64,000 nt of DNA from Candidatus Accumulibacter propinquus (GCA_016714935.1 JADKBU010000031.1:5014-69013); one strand, 5' to 3'. Counted from the stretch's first letter, positions 53,099-61,976 are shown. Notes: a model not told the origin generated them from the letters alone. Program-made: numbers and translations.

Positions 53099-54577
53099 GT
53101 TCAGGTGGCTCGGACCGGGTAGGGGGTGGAGAGCGTCGAGCGCGACACTCTGACCCGAGGGCTGCACGATGCGCACGTGTTCGCGGCGGAGTTCGCGGGC
53201 ATGGCGCAGACCACAGGAGTGAGCGATCATCGCGACCTCCTTGTTCATGTTGCGGCAGTATGACGCTACTCGCGTGGCCTTGTCCGCAACGACCAGGCCG
53301 CGTTGCAGGCGCGGGTCGTGTGTGGTGACGCCGGTTGGACAGTTATTGGTATGGCAGCGCAAGGCCTGGATGCAGCCCAGCGAGAACATGAAGCCGCGGG
53401 CGGTGTTCACGAAATCGGCTCCCGCCGACAATGCCCAGGCGACACGCGCCGGGGTCACCAACTGACCGGCGGCAATGATCCGAATGCGCTCCTTGAGTCC
53501 GCTGGCCAGCAGCGCGTCGACGATCAGCGGCAGCGCTTCGTCGATCGCCAGCGCCATATGATCGGCCAGGGCCTGCGGTGCCGCACCACTGCCACCCTCG
53601 CCGCCATCGATGGTCAGAAAGTCGGGCGCCGCCTGCAGACCACGCCGCGCGACCGCCGCAGTGAGTTCAAGCATGAAGCGATCACCGCCGATGGCGGTCT
53701 TGATGCCTACCGGCTTGCCGGTCACTTCCCGAACTTGCTCGATCTTGTCGAGCAGTTCGTCGATGTTGGCGATATCCTGGTGACGGTTCGGGCTCATCGA
53801 ATCGCGACCCTCGGCAATGCCGCGAATGCCGGCGATCTCGGGCGTGACCTTGTTGCCGAGCAGAACGCCACCCTTGCCCGGCTTGGCTCCCTGCGAAAGT
53901 TTGATCTCGAAGGCGCGCACCGTTGCGTTCGCCGCCAGTTCGCGCAGGCGGACCTCCGACAGTTCGCCGTGCTCGTCCCGAACACCGTATTTGGCGGTTC
54001 CGATCTGAAAAATGATGTCGCAACCACCCTCCAGATGATAAGGAGACAGTCCGCCCTCGCCGGTATCAAGCCAGCAGCCAGCCGCGGCCGCACCGCGGGA
54101 TAACGCGCGTACGGCTGGTCGGGAAATCGCTCCGAAGCTCATCGCGCTGATGTTCACCAGCGATCTGCCGGCGAAGGGTGTCCGGCAATAACCTTCACCG
54201 ACTACCACCACAGGTGTCGGCAGTTGTTCCTCCTCAAGCACAGGAAACGGGGCGTTGACGAAAACCAGGGCACCGGCTTCGTGAATCCGATAGGTTGATC
54301 CGAAGCCGATAATCCCGCCCTCGTTTTTCGCCATGCGATAGACCCAACTGCGCGTCGCCCGGTCGAAGGGCATTTCCTCACGGTCGCCAAGGAAGAAGTA
54401 TTGGCGGAAGTATTCGCCGAGGCGCTCGAAAAAGTAACGCAGGTGCCCGACCAGCGGAAAGTTCCGCAGTACGGCATGTTTTTCCTGCGTGACGTCCTGC
54501 ACGTAGAGGTAGACCAGGGCGCCGGTGAAGGCCAGGGCAAGCAGTGCGCCCAGTCCGGCAAGCAGTAGGTCAAGCAT
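52883..54577 (-). CDS. FMN-binding glutamate synthase-like protein
   Basis: A 564-residue frame. A membrane helix (about 5-27) precedes a GltB central/FMN-barrel domain: INISAMSFGAISRPAVRAL, KPGKGGVLLGNKVT, TIDGGEGGSGAAP, and NNCPTGVTTHDPRLQRGL. The class II amidotransferase and GltD parts of true glutamate synthase are missing, so the reaction is uncertain. Similarity seems to end near ALDALHPLP (about residue 487). The remaining 77 residues are antisense to recQ and look like readthrough past a lost stop. The functional end is probably near 53120. Confidence 0.82.
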   Translation of the reverse strand: MLDLLLAGLGALLALAFTGALVYLYVQDVTQEKHAVLRNFPLVGHLRYFFERLGEYFRQYFFLGDREEMPFDRATRSWVYRMAKNEGGIIGFGSTYRIHEAGALVFVNAPFPVLEEEQLPTPVVVVGEGYCRTPFAGRSLVNISAMSFGAISRPAVRALSRGAAAAGCWLDTGEGGLSPYHLEGGCDIIFQIGTAKYGVRDEHGELSEVRLRELAANATVRAFEIKLSQGAKPGKGGVLLGNKVTPEIAGIRGIAEGRDSMSPNRHQDIANIDELLDKIEQVREVTGKPVGIKTAIGGDRFMLELTAAVARRGLQAAPDFLTIDGGEGGSGAAPQALADHMALAIDEALPLIVDALLASGLKERIRIIAAGQLVTPARVAWALSAGADFVNTARGFMFSLGCIQALRCHTNNCPTGVTTHDPRLQRGLVVADKATRVASYCRNMNKEVAMIAHSCGLRHARELRREHVRIVQPSGQSVALDALHPLPGPSHLNSVAGSNEGQQFPAIALGFGHADPRNGKQRWHGIREQCGDLVQCPIMEDHVSGHTLLTGLLAAPGTQSGQQR

Positions 54578-54636
54578 TTGCCGCTCCCATCAGTGTTAGA
54601 ATTGAGCAAGTCACCCCTTAGTGTACGGGATTTGTC

Positions 54637-55494
54637 ATGACCCTTGCAGACCTGCTTGATGCCGAAATCGAGCGCAATGTCACCGCCGCACTCACAGAGG
54701 ATGTCGGTAGCGGTGACCTGACCGCGCAACTCGTCCCGGCTGGCGAGTTCAGTTGCGCCACGGTCATTGCCCGTGAGGACGCGGTACTCTGTGGGAGTGC
54801 CTGGTTCGAGCGTTGCTTCCGGAAGCTGGATGCGGCGGTCGCCATCACCTGGAAGGCAGAAGATGGCCAGCGCTTGCAGCCCAATCAGTTGCTTTGCGAG
54901 ATCGAGGGTCCTGCGCGCTCCCTGCTCACCGGCGAGCGAACTGCGCTCAATTTCCTGCAACTGCTGTCCGGCGTTGCCACCATGGCCCGCCAGTATGCGG
55001 ATCGGGTGGCCGGTACCGGGGCCCAGGTGGTCGATACGCGCAAGACGATCCCTGGCTTGCGCCTGGCGCAAAAATACGCAGTCAGGTGCGGTGGCGGCGG
55101 CAATCACCGCCTCGGTCTTTATGACGGAATCCTGATCAAGGAAAACCACATTCTCGCCGCCCGCAGCATTCCGGCAGCGCTCGCCGCCGCCATGCAGCTT
55201 GCCGAGCGTGCGGCCGGGGTCTGCCAGTTCGTGCAGATCGAGGTCGAGTCCCTTGCCGAGTTGAAGCAGGCCCTCGATGCCGGCGCGGTAATGATCCTGC
55301 TTGACAATATGAGCCTGGAGCAACTGCGCGAAGCCGTGGCCATCGCCGGTGGGCGGGCCGTGTTGGAGGCCTCGGGCAACGTCAGCCTGGAGCGCGTGCG
55401 GGCCATTGCCGAGACGGGCGTAGACCGCATCTCGGTCGGTGCCTTGACCAAGGATGTCCGCGCTCTAGACCTGTCAATGCGTTTTCAGGGCTAG
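54637..55494 (+). CDS. nadC: Nicotinate-nucleotide pyrophosphorylase (carboxylating)
   Basis: A 285-residue type II phosphoribosyltransferase. ALTEDVGSGDLTAQLVP opens it, with VDTRKTIPGLRLAQKYAVRCGGGGNHR (quinolinate/PRPP site), GILIKENHI, and the C-terminal EASGNVSLERVRAIAETGVDRISVGALT. NadC converts quinolinate and PRPP to nicotinate mononucleotide in de novo NAD synthesis. It is divergent from the glutamate-synthase-like gene. No other nad genes are in the window. Confidence 0.96.
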   Translation: MTLADLLDAEIERNVTAALTEDVGSGDLTAQLVPAGEFSCATVIAREDAVLCGSAWFERCFRKLDAAVAITWKAEDGQRLQPNQLLCEIEGPARSLLTGERTALNFLQLLSGVATMARQYADRVAGTGAQVVDTRKTIPGLRLAQKYAVRCGGGGNHRLGLYDGILIKENHILAARSIPAALAAAMQLAERAAGVCQFVQIEVESLAELKQALDAGAVMILLDNMSLEQLREAVAIAGGRAVLEASGNVSLERVRAIAETGVDRISVGALTKDVRALDLSMRFQG

Positions 55495-55633
55495 CAAGCG
55501 CCCATCGGGTCCATGAGCCGGCAGTTGGATCACCCGGGTCGGGGGTGCGCGCCGCCAGCCGGAGCAGAAGAACGAGCCGGGCGGAAACATTTTCGAGCAA
55601 GACAGCCGCAGTCTGGCAGCACTACCCTGGACG

Positions 55634-55661
55634 GGGACAGCGGGCGAAGCGGTTATATAAT
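55634..55661 (+). promoter_or_regulatory. Possible promoter of the small membrane protein gene
   Basis: GGGACA (55634-55639), a 16-base spacer and a perfect TATAAT (55656-55661). It would give a leader of about 60 bases before the ATG at 55727. Confidence 0.5.
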
Positions 55662-55726
55662 TCGGCCCGAGCGACGGGAAGCAGACGGATTGTTGGGGTC
55701 TGCGCAAAACGAGAAAGGGTGGTCTG

Positions 55727-55864
55727 ATGCTATTTGCGCTGTTTTATGTCTTGGCGATTACGATTCTGATCATGCACTTCACCGGCTTCCTGGCGCGGCA
55801 TAACCTGGAATGGCTGGTGCTGGTGCTCGCTGCTGCCGTTTTTCCTGCCGTGATCTACCTCTGA
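55727..55864 (+). CDS. Small two-helix membrane protein, 45 residues
   Basis: ATG at 55727 to TGA at 55862-55864. The peptide runs MLFALFYVLAITILIMHFTG, then a short loop FLARHNLEW, then a second helix of LVLVLAAA type ending AVIYL. Two hydrophobic segments with a small basic loop predict a hairpin in the inner membrane. AAAGGGTGG lies upstream at suitable spacing, and a TATAAT promoter lies 65 bases above. No family recognised. It sits alone between nadC and the end of thrC. It may be a real unannotated small protein. Confidence 0.55.
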   Translation: MLFALFYVLAITILIMHFTGFLARHNLEWLVLVLAAAVFPAVIYL

Positions 55865-55920
55865 AAAGGAAGCGTTCGCCACGATTTGAGGCCGGTTATT
55901 GAGGCCAGTTGCAGGCCCGC

Positions 55921-55958
55921 TGTTCGCTGATGGCGCGGTTGCTCGCCATCAGCGAACA
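55921..55958 (-). terminator. 15-bp perfect hairpin overlapping the thrC stop
   Basis: TGTTCGCTGATGGCG (55921-55935) is exactly complementary to CGCCATCAGCGAACA (55944-55958), with an 8-base loop. The thrC stop codon (55951-55949) is inside one arm. No T run follows on either strand, so it may terminate without one or protect the mRNA 3' end. Confidence 0.65.
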
Positions 55959-57433
55959 TGCTGTTCTATGAAACGCTTCACGGCATCAACACTGACGTCC
56001 ATCACCTGCACCCTTTGCGGCAGGTCTTCAATGCCCTGCAAGCCGGCAGGTCGCTGCGGTTGCCGGCCGAGAGCCTCGACGATCGTTTGCTCGAACTTGG
56101 CCGGCAGGGCCGTTTCGAGAACCACCATCGGCATGTCGGGCGTGCGCAACTCGCTGCCGACCTTGAGCCCGTCGGCGGTGTGCGTATCGATCATCAGGCC
56201 GTACTTGGCGAAGGTCTGACGGATCGTTGCCAGCCGATCGGCATGTGTGCTGCTCCCGGAAATGAAGCCGAATTGAGGCAGGCGGGCTAGGAAGGGCGTG
56301 CCCGAGAGGTCAAAACTGCGACCGGCATCCACCTCTGCCCATAGCTTGCGCACCACGCTCGCATCCCGTCCTACCAAATCGAAGACAAATCGTTCGAAGT
56401 TGGATGCTTTCGAGATGTCCATCGAAGGGCTCGACGTGGCGCAGGTTTCGGCAGTCGAGCGAGGCCGGTAGACGCCGGTGCGGAAAAATTCGTCGAGTAC
56501 GTCGTTCTCGTTGGTCGCCAGCACCAGTCGCCCGATCGGCAAACCCATCATGCGCGCGATGTGGCCGGCGCAGATGTTGCCGAAGTTGCCCGAAGGTACG
56601 GCAAAGGCCACCTGGTGATTGCTGCCTCTGGGTGCTGCGGCCGTGGCGGCGAAGTAACCCTTGAAGTAGTACACAACCTGCGCAGCGACGCGCGCCCAGT
56701 TGATCGAGTTGACCGCTCCGATCTTGTACTTTGCCTTGAAGGCATGATCATTGGACACCGCCTTGACGATGTCCTGGGCATCGTCAAAGGTGCCGCGTAC
56801 GGCGATGTTGTGGATATTGGCATCGTGCAGCGAATACATCTGCGCACGCTGGAAAGCGCTCATCCGATCGTGCGGCGAAAGCATGAACACCCGCACGCCC
56901 TGCTTGCCGCGCATCGCATATTCGGCAGACGAGCCGGTATCTCCCGAGGTGGCGCCGAGAATGTTGATCTCTGCGCCTTGTCTTGCCAGGACGTATTCGA
57001 AAAGGTGGCCAAGCAACTGCATGGCCATGTCCTTGAAGGCGAGCGTCGGGCCGTTCGAGAGTTCGAGGATGGCCAGGCCACCTTCGGCGCGCGCCGGGTC
57101 CGGTCGCTCCAGCCAGAGCAAGGGAGTGATCTCGCCTGCAGTTTCCTTGCGGCGGCCGTTGCCATACACCTCTGCGGTGTAGGTCCGGGTCACCAGGGCT
57201 CTCAGATCTGCCGGCGGGATGTCGTCGACGAATCTGGAAAGCACCGCCCAGGCCAGGTCGGCATACGATAGTTGCCGCCATTGCTCGAGTTCGCTGCTGC
57301 TGACTTGCGGATAGGATTCAGGAAGATAGAGTCCACCGTCCGGCGCCAGGCCGCCAAGCAGGATCTCGCTGAAGGTCGGACCTGAGGAAGTGGGCATACC
57401 GGAAAGATGACCGCGAGTCGAGATATAGCGCAT
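55949..57433 (-). CDS. thrC: Threonine synthase
   Basis: A 494-residue PLP enzyme. MRYISTRG at the N terminus, the PLP Lys K134 in NGPTLAFKDMA, ATSGDTGSSAEYAM, and FAVPSGNFGNICAGHIA define the long (type II) threonine synthase. It converts O-phosphohomoserine to threonine. In many betaproteobacteria thrC follows hom, but here no hom gene is adjacent within the window. Its end is embedded in a strong hairpin. Confidence 0.96.
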   Translation of the reverse strand: MRYISTRGHLSGMPTSSGPTFSEILLGGLAPDGGLYLPESYPQVSSSELEQWRQLSYADLAWAVLSRFVDDIPPADLRALVTRTYTAEVYGNGRRKETAGEITPLLWLERPDPARAEGGLAILELSNGPTLAFKDMAMQLLGHLFEYVLARQGAEINILGATSGDTGSSAEYAMRGKQGVRVFMLSPHDRMSAFQRAQMYSLHDANIHNIAVRGTFDDAQDIVKAVSNDHAFKAKYKIGAVNSINWARVAAQVVYYFKGYFAATAAAPRGSNHQVAFAVPSGNFGNICAGHIARMMGLPIGRLVLATNENDVLDEFFRTGVYRPRSTAETCATSSPSMDISKASNFERFVFDLVGRDASVVRKLWAEVDAGRSFDLSGTPFLARLPQFGFISGSSTHADRLATIRQTFAKYGLMIDTHTADGLKVGSELRTPDMPMVVLETALPAKFEQTIVEALGRQPQRPAGLQGIEDLPQRVQVMDVSVDAVKRFIEQHVR

Positions 57434-57533
57434 GGCGATGACCGTGAGGGCGAAAGCAGAGGGAAGACGGCAAGCGAGCAGTCTACCACGCTCTCGCCCT
57501 AGTACTGGAGGGCCGGCGGACCCGGCCGAAAGC

Positions 57534-58265
57534 TCAGCCAGTGATCACGCAATTCTTGCCCGCGCGTTTGGCAGCATAGGTCGCCGCATCCGCACGCAGA
57601 ATCGTGTGGTCCAGGGCTTCGCCGACTTCCTGCATGACGACGCCTGCGCTGAAGGTCAGGACGGCATCAGTGCCCGGGATGGCGTGCGCCGCAAGTTGTC
57701 GCTGGAAACGCGAAATTGCCGCCGCCGCCGCGTTCAGCTCGGTTTCCGGCAGCAGCAGGACAAACTCTTCGCCCCCGAAGCGGCAAAGAATGTCGGACGG
57801 GCGCAGAGCAGCGCACAGGACCTTGACCAGGTGGACCAGGGCCTGGTCGCCCACGTGGTGTCCAAAGGTGTCGTTCAATCGCTTGAAATCATCGATATCG
57901 ATCAGTGCCAGGGCCATCGAGCTGCCACTTCTGCGTGCGCGTGCCAGTTCGCGCCGGTGAGCATCATCAAAGCCACGGCGGTTGAGGGCGCCCGTCAGGG
58001 TATCGGTGAAAGCGGCCGCACGCGCTTCGCACAAAGCTGTTTCGAGTTCTCCGATACGCAGTTCCGCTGCCATCAGATCCAGCACCGTTGCTTGCGGTCG
58101 AGGGGAATCAATGCGGCGAACGTGGGTGTGCTGCGTACGGCCGTTGGCTATGGGCAGCAGCATCTGCGGCTGTGCTGAGAGGGTCATGGCTGGCGGGCGC
58201 GGGTGCAGGTGACGAGACGCACAGCGCGAGGAATGAACAGGGGCAGAGTGGTCATGCTTGAACAT
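57534..58265 (-). CDS. Diguanylate cyclase (GGDEF domain)
   Basis: A 243-residue cytoplasmic protein. The N-terminal 60 residues are unstructured-looking. A short helix (AAELRIGELETALCEA, 66-81) leads into the GGDEF domain: FTDTLTGALNRRGF, IDIDDFKRLNDTFGH and the active site GGEEF (164-168). An RPSD I-site (155-158), five residues before GGEEF, predicts product inhibition by c-di-GMP. There is no sensor domain, so activation probably depends on dimerisation. An internal start at 58187 (MTLSAQPQ) is possible. Confidence 0.92.
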   Translation of the reverse strand: MFKHDHSAPVHSSRCASRHLHPRPPAMTLSAQPQMLLPIANGRTQHTHVRRIDSPRPQATVLDLMAAELRIGELETALCEARAAAFTDTLTGALNRRGFDDAHRRELARARRSGSSMALALIDIDDFKRLNDTFGHHVGDQALVHLVKVLCAALRPSDILCRFGGEEFVLLLPETELNAAAAAISRFQRQLAAHAIPGTDAVLTFSAGVVMQEVGEALDHTILRADAATYAAKRAGKNCVITG

Positions 58266-58396
58266 TTTCTTGCTTCTCCGTCAGGGGTGCAACTCAGGGT
58301 TGGACATACTCCCAGCAACGGACGCCCGCCGGAGATCTTGAGACATTATTCACGAAAATCATTCAACATACTGTTTGTAGTAGGGAATCCACCTTC

Positions 58397-59524
58397 CTAT
58401 TGATCACTTTCCGAGCGTATGGCGAGCAGAGAGTTCGTCAGCGCACCGGAAAAGGAGAGCATCCCTGCCGCCGCCAGCCACATGCCTTCGTCTATTCCAA
58501 GCGCCAGCAGGATACCGCCCAGGATGAACACCGGCGAGCGCAGCGACCCTCCGCAACGCAGGGCGGCGTGCATCCGCGTGCGCGCCGGAGTACGTTTTCC
58601 TGGGTGGAACCACACCGGCAGCAGTTGCGCCAGCGCTCCCGTGACCAGCGGCAAGAGGAAGGCCACGACAAACGCCGGCACCGCATCGCGGCCGTCCAGG
58701 GCCTTGAAGGCATGGGCGATTCCCAGGACAAGCAACAGCAGAAATCCGGCCAGCGCAGCGGCCAGGGATGCCGCTGCGCCGTCACCGGCAATGGTTCGCC
58801 AGCCATAGCGCCGCAGCCATGCGAGACCGATCCTGAACACAACGGCCAGGTACATGACTGCCCCAGAAAGTGCGAGAGGTGGCCAGCAAGCGGCGCCAAT
58901 GGCTACCAGCAGCGCTCCACCCGCCGCCCATGGCAGGTCGTGTCGGAGGCGTTGCGCGGCGTCGGCATCGGGGTCGCTCAGGGCGGTTGGCAGCAGGACC
59001 TGCAGGGTGCCCAGCGCCGTCAGCCCGACGAAGCCGAGGGTGTTGAGATGAAGATGCAGCAGGCGCAATTCGTTTCGCACCTGCGGCCACCAGTTCATGG
59101 CCGGGACCAGCATCAGGGCGAGGTCCAGGTTAACGATGGCTGCGAAATACCAAAGCCAGCCGGGATGCGGTCGGCCGACCGTATGCCTGGCCCGTCGCAA
59201 CAGCCATCCGGAGAAAAGGATCGACACCAGCAGCGCGGCGACGGCGGCGGGCGTGCTCCCCGCCGGCACGGCGCCGGTGAAGTCGAGGAAGGCGAGCACG
59301 CCGGTCAGTTGCAGAAGCAGCGGCGCCAGCAGGAGGTGGCGGTGCGGATGGCCACTGCGCGTCAGGACCGGAACGAAGTGACTGATCGCGGCAAAGATCA
59401 GAGGCATGATCCCGACCGCAAAGACCAGATGGGCTGCCGCGGGCAAGGACGGATGGCCGAAACGCAGCAGGAGCAGCGTTGCCATGAACGCAACGACTGC
59501 CGAAAAACCGAGATAGATCAGCAC
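58397..59524 (-). CDS. NnrS-like multispanning haem/copper membrane protein
   Basis: A 375-residue protein with about 11-12 helices and conserved-looking histidines (H32, H49, H59, H61, and H157/H159 in LLHLHLNTLGFVGLTALGTLQVLLP). The LHLHLNTLGF segment and overall shape resemble the NnrS/oxidase-subunit-I-like proteins linked to nitric oxide and denitrification stress. The start is a GTG, the first start codon after an upstream stop. A DUF2249 gene, also found with such genes, lies 64 bases upstream on the same strand. The assignment is from pattern only. Confidence 0.65.
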   Translation of the reverse strand: MLIYLGFSAVVAFMATLLLLRFGHPSLPAAAHLVFAVGIMPLIFAAISHFVPVLTRSGHPHRHLLLAPLLLQLTGVLAFLDFTGAVPAGSTPAAVAALLVSILFSGWLLRRARHTVGRPHPGWLWYFAAIVNLDLALMLVPAMNWWPQVRNELRLLHLHLNTLGFVGLTALGTLQVLLPTALSDPDADAAQRLRHDLPWAAGGALLVAIGAACWPPLALSGAVMYLAVVFRIGLAWLRRYGWRTIAGDGAAASLAAALAGFLLLLVLGIAHAFKALDGRDAVPAFVVAFLLPLVTGALAQLLPVWFHPGKRTPARTRMHAALRCGGSLRSPVFILGGILLALGIDEGMWLAAAGMLSFSGALTNSLLAIRSESDQ

Positions 59525-59588
59525 GCGCCTGTACCGAAGGCTGCTGGTGCCGACAACGCCGTCGGTCGTCGGTCACCAATTGCGGTTA

Positions 59589-59846
59589 TCAGGCCCGCTT
59601 CGTGAAATCGATGACGATGGCGCCGATTTCACGTTGCACATAGCTGATTTCCAGTGCTTCACCATAACGGGTCTGCAATTGGGCCAGCAGGGGTAGCGGA
59701 TCGTGGTCGTTGCAGAAACGCATCGTTTCGCCCGCCGCAAGCACATCGAGCGCACCGAAAATCGCCGCATGGCGAAAACGCTTGGCAACGCCGCGGGCGT
59801 CGAAAGGATAGATGGCCTGGATAGTTGGTTGGTCACAAGCATGCAT
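59589..59846 (-). CDS. DUF2249-domain protein
   Basis: An 85-residue protein, beginning MHACDQPTIQAIYPFDARG and containing MRFCNDHDPLPLLAQLQTRYG and YVQREIGAIVIDF. This is the DUF2249 fold (SirA-like), often found near nitric-oxide and denitrification genes. The ATG at 59846 has GGAGAACTCC upstream. The longer in-frame extension to 59999 is not family-like. Probably co-transcribed with the NnrS-like gene. Confidence 0.82.
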   Translation of the reverse strand: MHACDQPTIQAIYPFDARGVAKRFRHAAIFGALDVLAAGETMRFCNDHDPLPLLAQLQTRYGEALEISYVQREIGAIVIDFTKRA

Positions 59847-60273
59847 GGAGTTCTCCGCGAAAAAAGATGGGTCGGGAAGACGCATTCTCCAGGAACCCTG
59901 CGCGGTTGTCTTTGATCTGGGCAGGCAATACTCGCCGTTGTCGCGGAATTCGGGCCAGGTCCCCACAGATGTTGCCCGAAGATTGACTTTGTCTGCCAAG
60001 CGCGTGGATACTCTCGCTCTGGCCGCTGAGCGTGCCGTTGATGGCTATCGGGTTGGGGAAGGCCGATCAACGGACGATGTCAAATGTCACGGCCGTTTCT
60101 TTCCGCATAGGATAAGCTGTCTTGATCGGTGTTTTCCGGTGTCGTCTGTCGGGTCTCCGCTCTCTTGCAGTCGCGGGCAACTTGAGCCGTGGTCGCGACA
60201 ACGGCATCACTTCAAATGGGGGACTCGCGGTGGTCGTCGCCTGTCCGGTACGCTGCTGATGGATGGTCTTGTG
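59847..60273. other. Divergent intergenic region
   Basis: About 427 bases between the DUF2249 gene (leftward) and the caspase-MORN gene (rightward). It should contain both promoters. I see no clear FNR/NnrR palindrome (TTGAT-N4-ATCAA) and no supported gene. Confidence 0.45.
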
Positions 60274-61896
60274 ATGTTCAGGCGCATTTTATGTATCGCG
60301 CTGGCGGTCTTCTCGCTGGCTCAGTGGTCGTCGGTTCTGGCGGTAGAGCGTCGGGTTGCGCTGGTGATCGGTAATGCAAAATACAAAGAGGCTCCGCTGA
60401 TCAATCCGGTCAACGATGCGCGCGATATCGCTGCGGCCTTGCAGCGCACGGGTTTCGAAGTGATCATCGCGCTTGACGCCACGCAAAAGGAAATGAACCG
60501 CGCCATAGCGAAGTTCGGCGATCGCCTCACGCTGGATAGCGTCGCGTTGTTCTACTACGCCGGGCACGGCATGCAGGTGCGCGGCAAGAATTACCTGATT
60601 CCGATCGACGCCGAGATCAAGAGCGAATCCTCGGTGCGTGTCGAGTCGGTGGATGTCGATGGTGTTCTCGACCAGTTGAGTACCAGTGATCTGAACGTGG
60701 TGATCCTGGACGCCTGCCGCAACAATCCGTTCGAGCGGCGAGCCAACCGCAGCATGGGCGCTGCTGGTCTGGCGCAGATGGAGGCTCCCAAGGGCAGTCT
60801 GATCGCCTATGCGACGGCGCCGGGCCGGACCGCGGCCGACGGCGAAGGTCGCAACGGTTTGTATACCCAGGAACTTCTGAAACAGATTCAGGTGCAGGGT
60901 CTGACCATCGAGCAGGTGTTCAAGAACGTGCGCAGGGAAGTGGCCAAGGCGACTCGCGATGGGCAGATTCCCTGGGAATCGTCGTCGATGACCGGGGACT
61001 TCTATTTCGTCCCAGGCTCTCGCCAGTCTGCGGTAAGCACCCCGCAGGCGGCCGGGCGCCCGCCCGAGAAAACCGCCGTGGCCAGTACCCCGGCGCAGGT
61101 GCAGGAGATGGCGCAGCCCGCCACGCGGTCAAGCCAGAATGGGGCGGAGGTCGCAAACCTGGCCCTGGTGACGACCAGCGCGTCGCCGCAGGTGCCACCG
61201 CCGCAAGCGCCTGTTCCGCAAGTCACCCCCCGCCCCGCCGTTCCGGCAGCGCCACCGGAGCCCGCAGCCACTCCAGTCAGGCCGGAAACGCTGGCTGCAG
61301 TTGCGTCGGCGCCAGTGCCGCCGCCTCCGCCCGAACCCGCTGCGGTCCTTGCCAAACCGGACCCGCTTGCCGAAGCTACGGAACGGGTAATCAAGACGGA
61401 AGCGTTCACCGCGACCGGCAAGCTGTCGCTTGATCGCTCGACGGGTGCGATGACCGGTGAAGGGGTCATCGAGTGGGCGAATGGCGACCGCTACGAGGGC
61501 AAGATGATTGCCGGCAGGAAGAACGGCAAAGGCATTTTCACCTGGGGTAACGGACAGCGTTACGATGGAGAGTGGGCCGATGACCTGATCAACGGCAAGG
61601 GCGTACTGCATTACACCAACGGCGACCGTTACGAAGGAACATTCAAGGATGGCGAGCCACACGGCACTGGAACCTATACGCTGCGTAACGGCGATTTCTA
61701 TACCGGTGCCTGGGTCAACGGAAACCGACATGGCTTCGGTCGCCTGACCTGGACCACGGGCGACTACTGGGAAGGCGAGTTCCGTGACGGCAAGCAGACC
61801 GACAACGGGCGGATGAATTCCAGCACGGCGATGGCCGAGAAGATGGCCGACAAGTCCGCGGCAGCCGACAAGGGCGCCAAGAAGAAAGGGAAGTAA
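60274..61896 (+). CDS. Secreted caspase-like (peptidase C14) protein with MORN repeats
   Basis: A 540-residue exported protein. The signal (MFRRILCIALAVFSLAQWSSVLA) precedes a caspase fold: RVALVIGNAKYKEAPLINPVNDA, catalytic H98 in FYYAGHGMQ and C148 in ILDACRNNPF. A Pro/Ala-rich linker (about 250-370) leads to five 23-residue MORN-type repeats (DRYEGKM, QRYDGEW, DRYEGTF, DFYTGAW, DYWEGEF), then a Lys-rich tail. Bacterial caspase homologues cleave after basic residues, and MORN repeats bind lipids or partners. Alternative starts are ATG 60259 and GTG 60271. I use 60274 for its signal peptide and spacing from GGATGG. It stands alone, so the substrate is unknown. Confidence 0.9.
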   Translation: MFRRILCIALAVFSLAQWSSVLAVERRVALVIGNAKYKEAPLINPVNDARDIAAALQRTGFEVIIALDATQKEMNRAIAKFGDRLTLDSVALFYYAGHGMQVRGKNYLIPIDAEIKSESSVRVESVDVDGVLDQLSTSDLNVVILDACRNNPFERRANRSMGAAGLAQMEAPKGSLIAYATAPGRTAADGEGRNGLYTQELLKQIQVQGLTIEQVFKNVRREVAKATRDGQIPWESSSMTGDFYFVPGSRQSAVSTPQAAGRPPEKTAVASTPAQVQEMAQPATRSSQNGAEVANLALVTTSASPQVPPPQAPVPQVTPRPAVPAAPPEPAATPVRPETLAAVASAPVPPPPPEPAAVLAKPDPLAEATERVIKTEAFTATGKLSLDRSTGAMTGEGVIEWANGDRYEGKMIAGRKNGKGIFTWGNGQRYDGEWADDLINGKGVLHYTNGDRYEGTFKDGEPHGTGTYTLRNGDFYTGAWVNGNRHGFGRLTWTTGDYWEGEFRDGKQTDNGRMNSSTAMAEKMADKSAAADKGAKKKGK

Positions 61897-61976
61897 AGCG
61901 GAATAACATTGCGCCAGCCGGCGGCCGGAGGTTGGTGTCGGGCGCATCGAGGCGCAATTGTCAGGATAATGGACCG

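Noticed and set aside
59850..60100. FNR/NnrR box near TTGATC around 59910
   Set aside because: Only one half-site matches. The second half (ATCAA at N4 spacing) is absent.
61480..61820. Regularly spaced repeats suggestive of an array
   Set aside because: These are the MORN coding repeats (69-base period) of the caspase protein, not CRISPR. There are no identical repeats with unique spacers.
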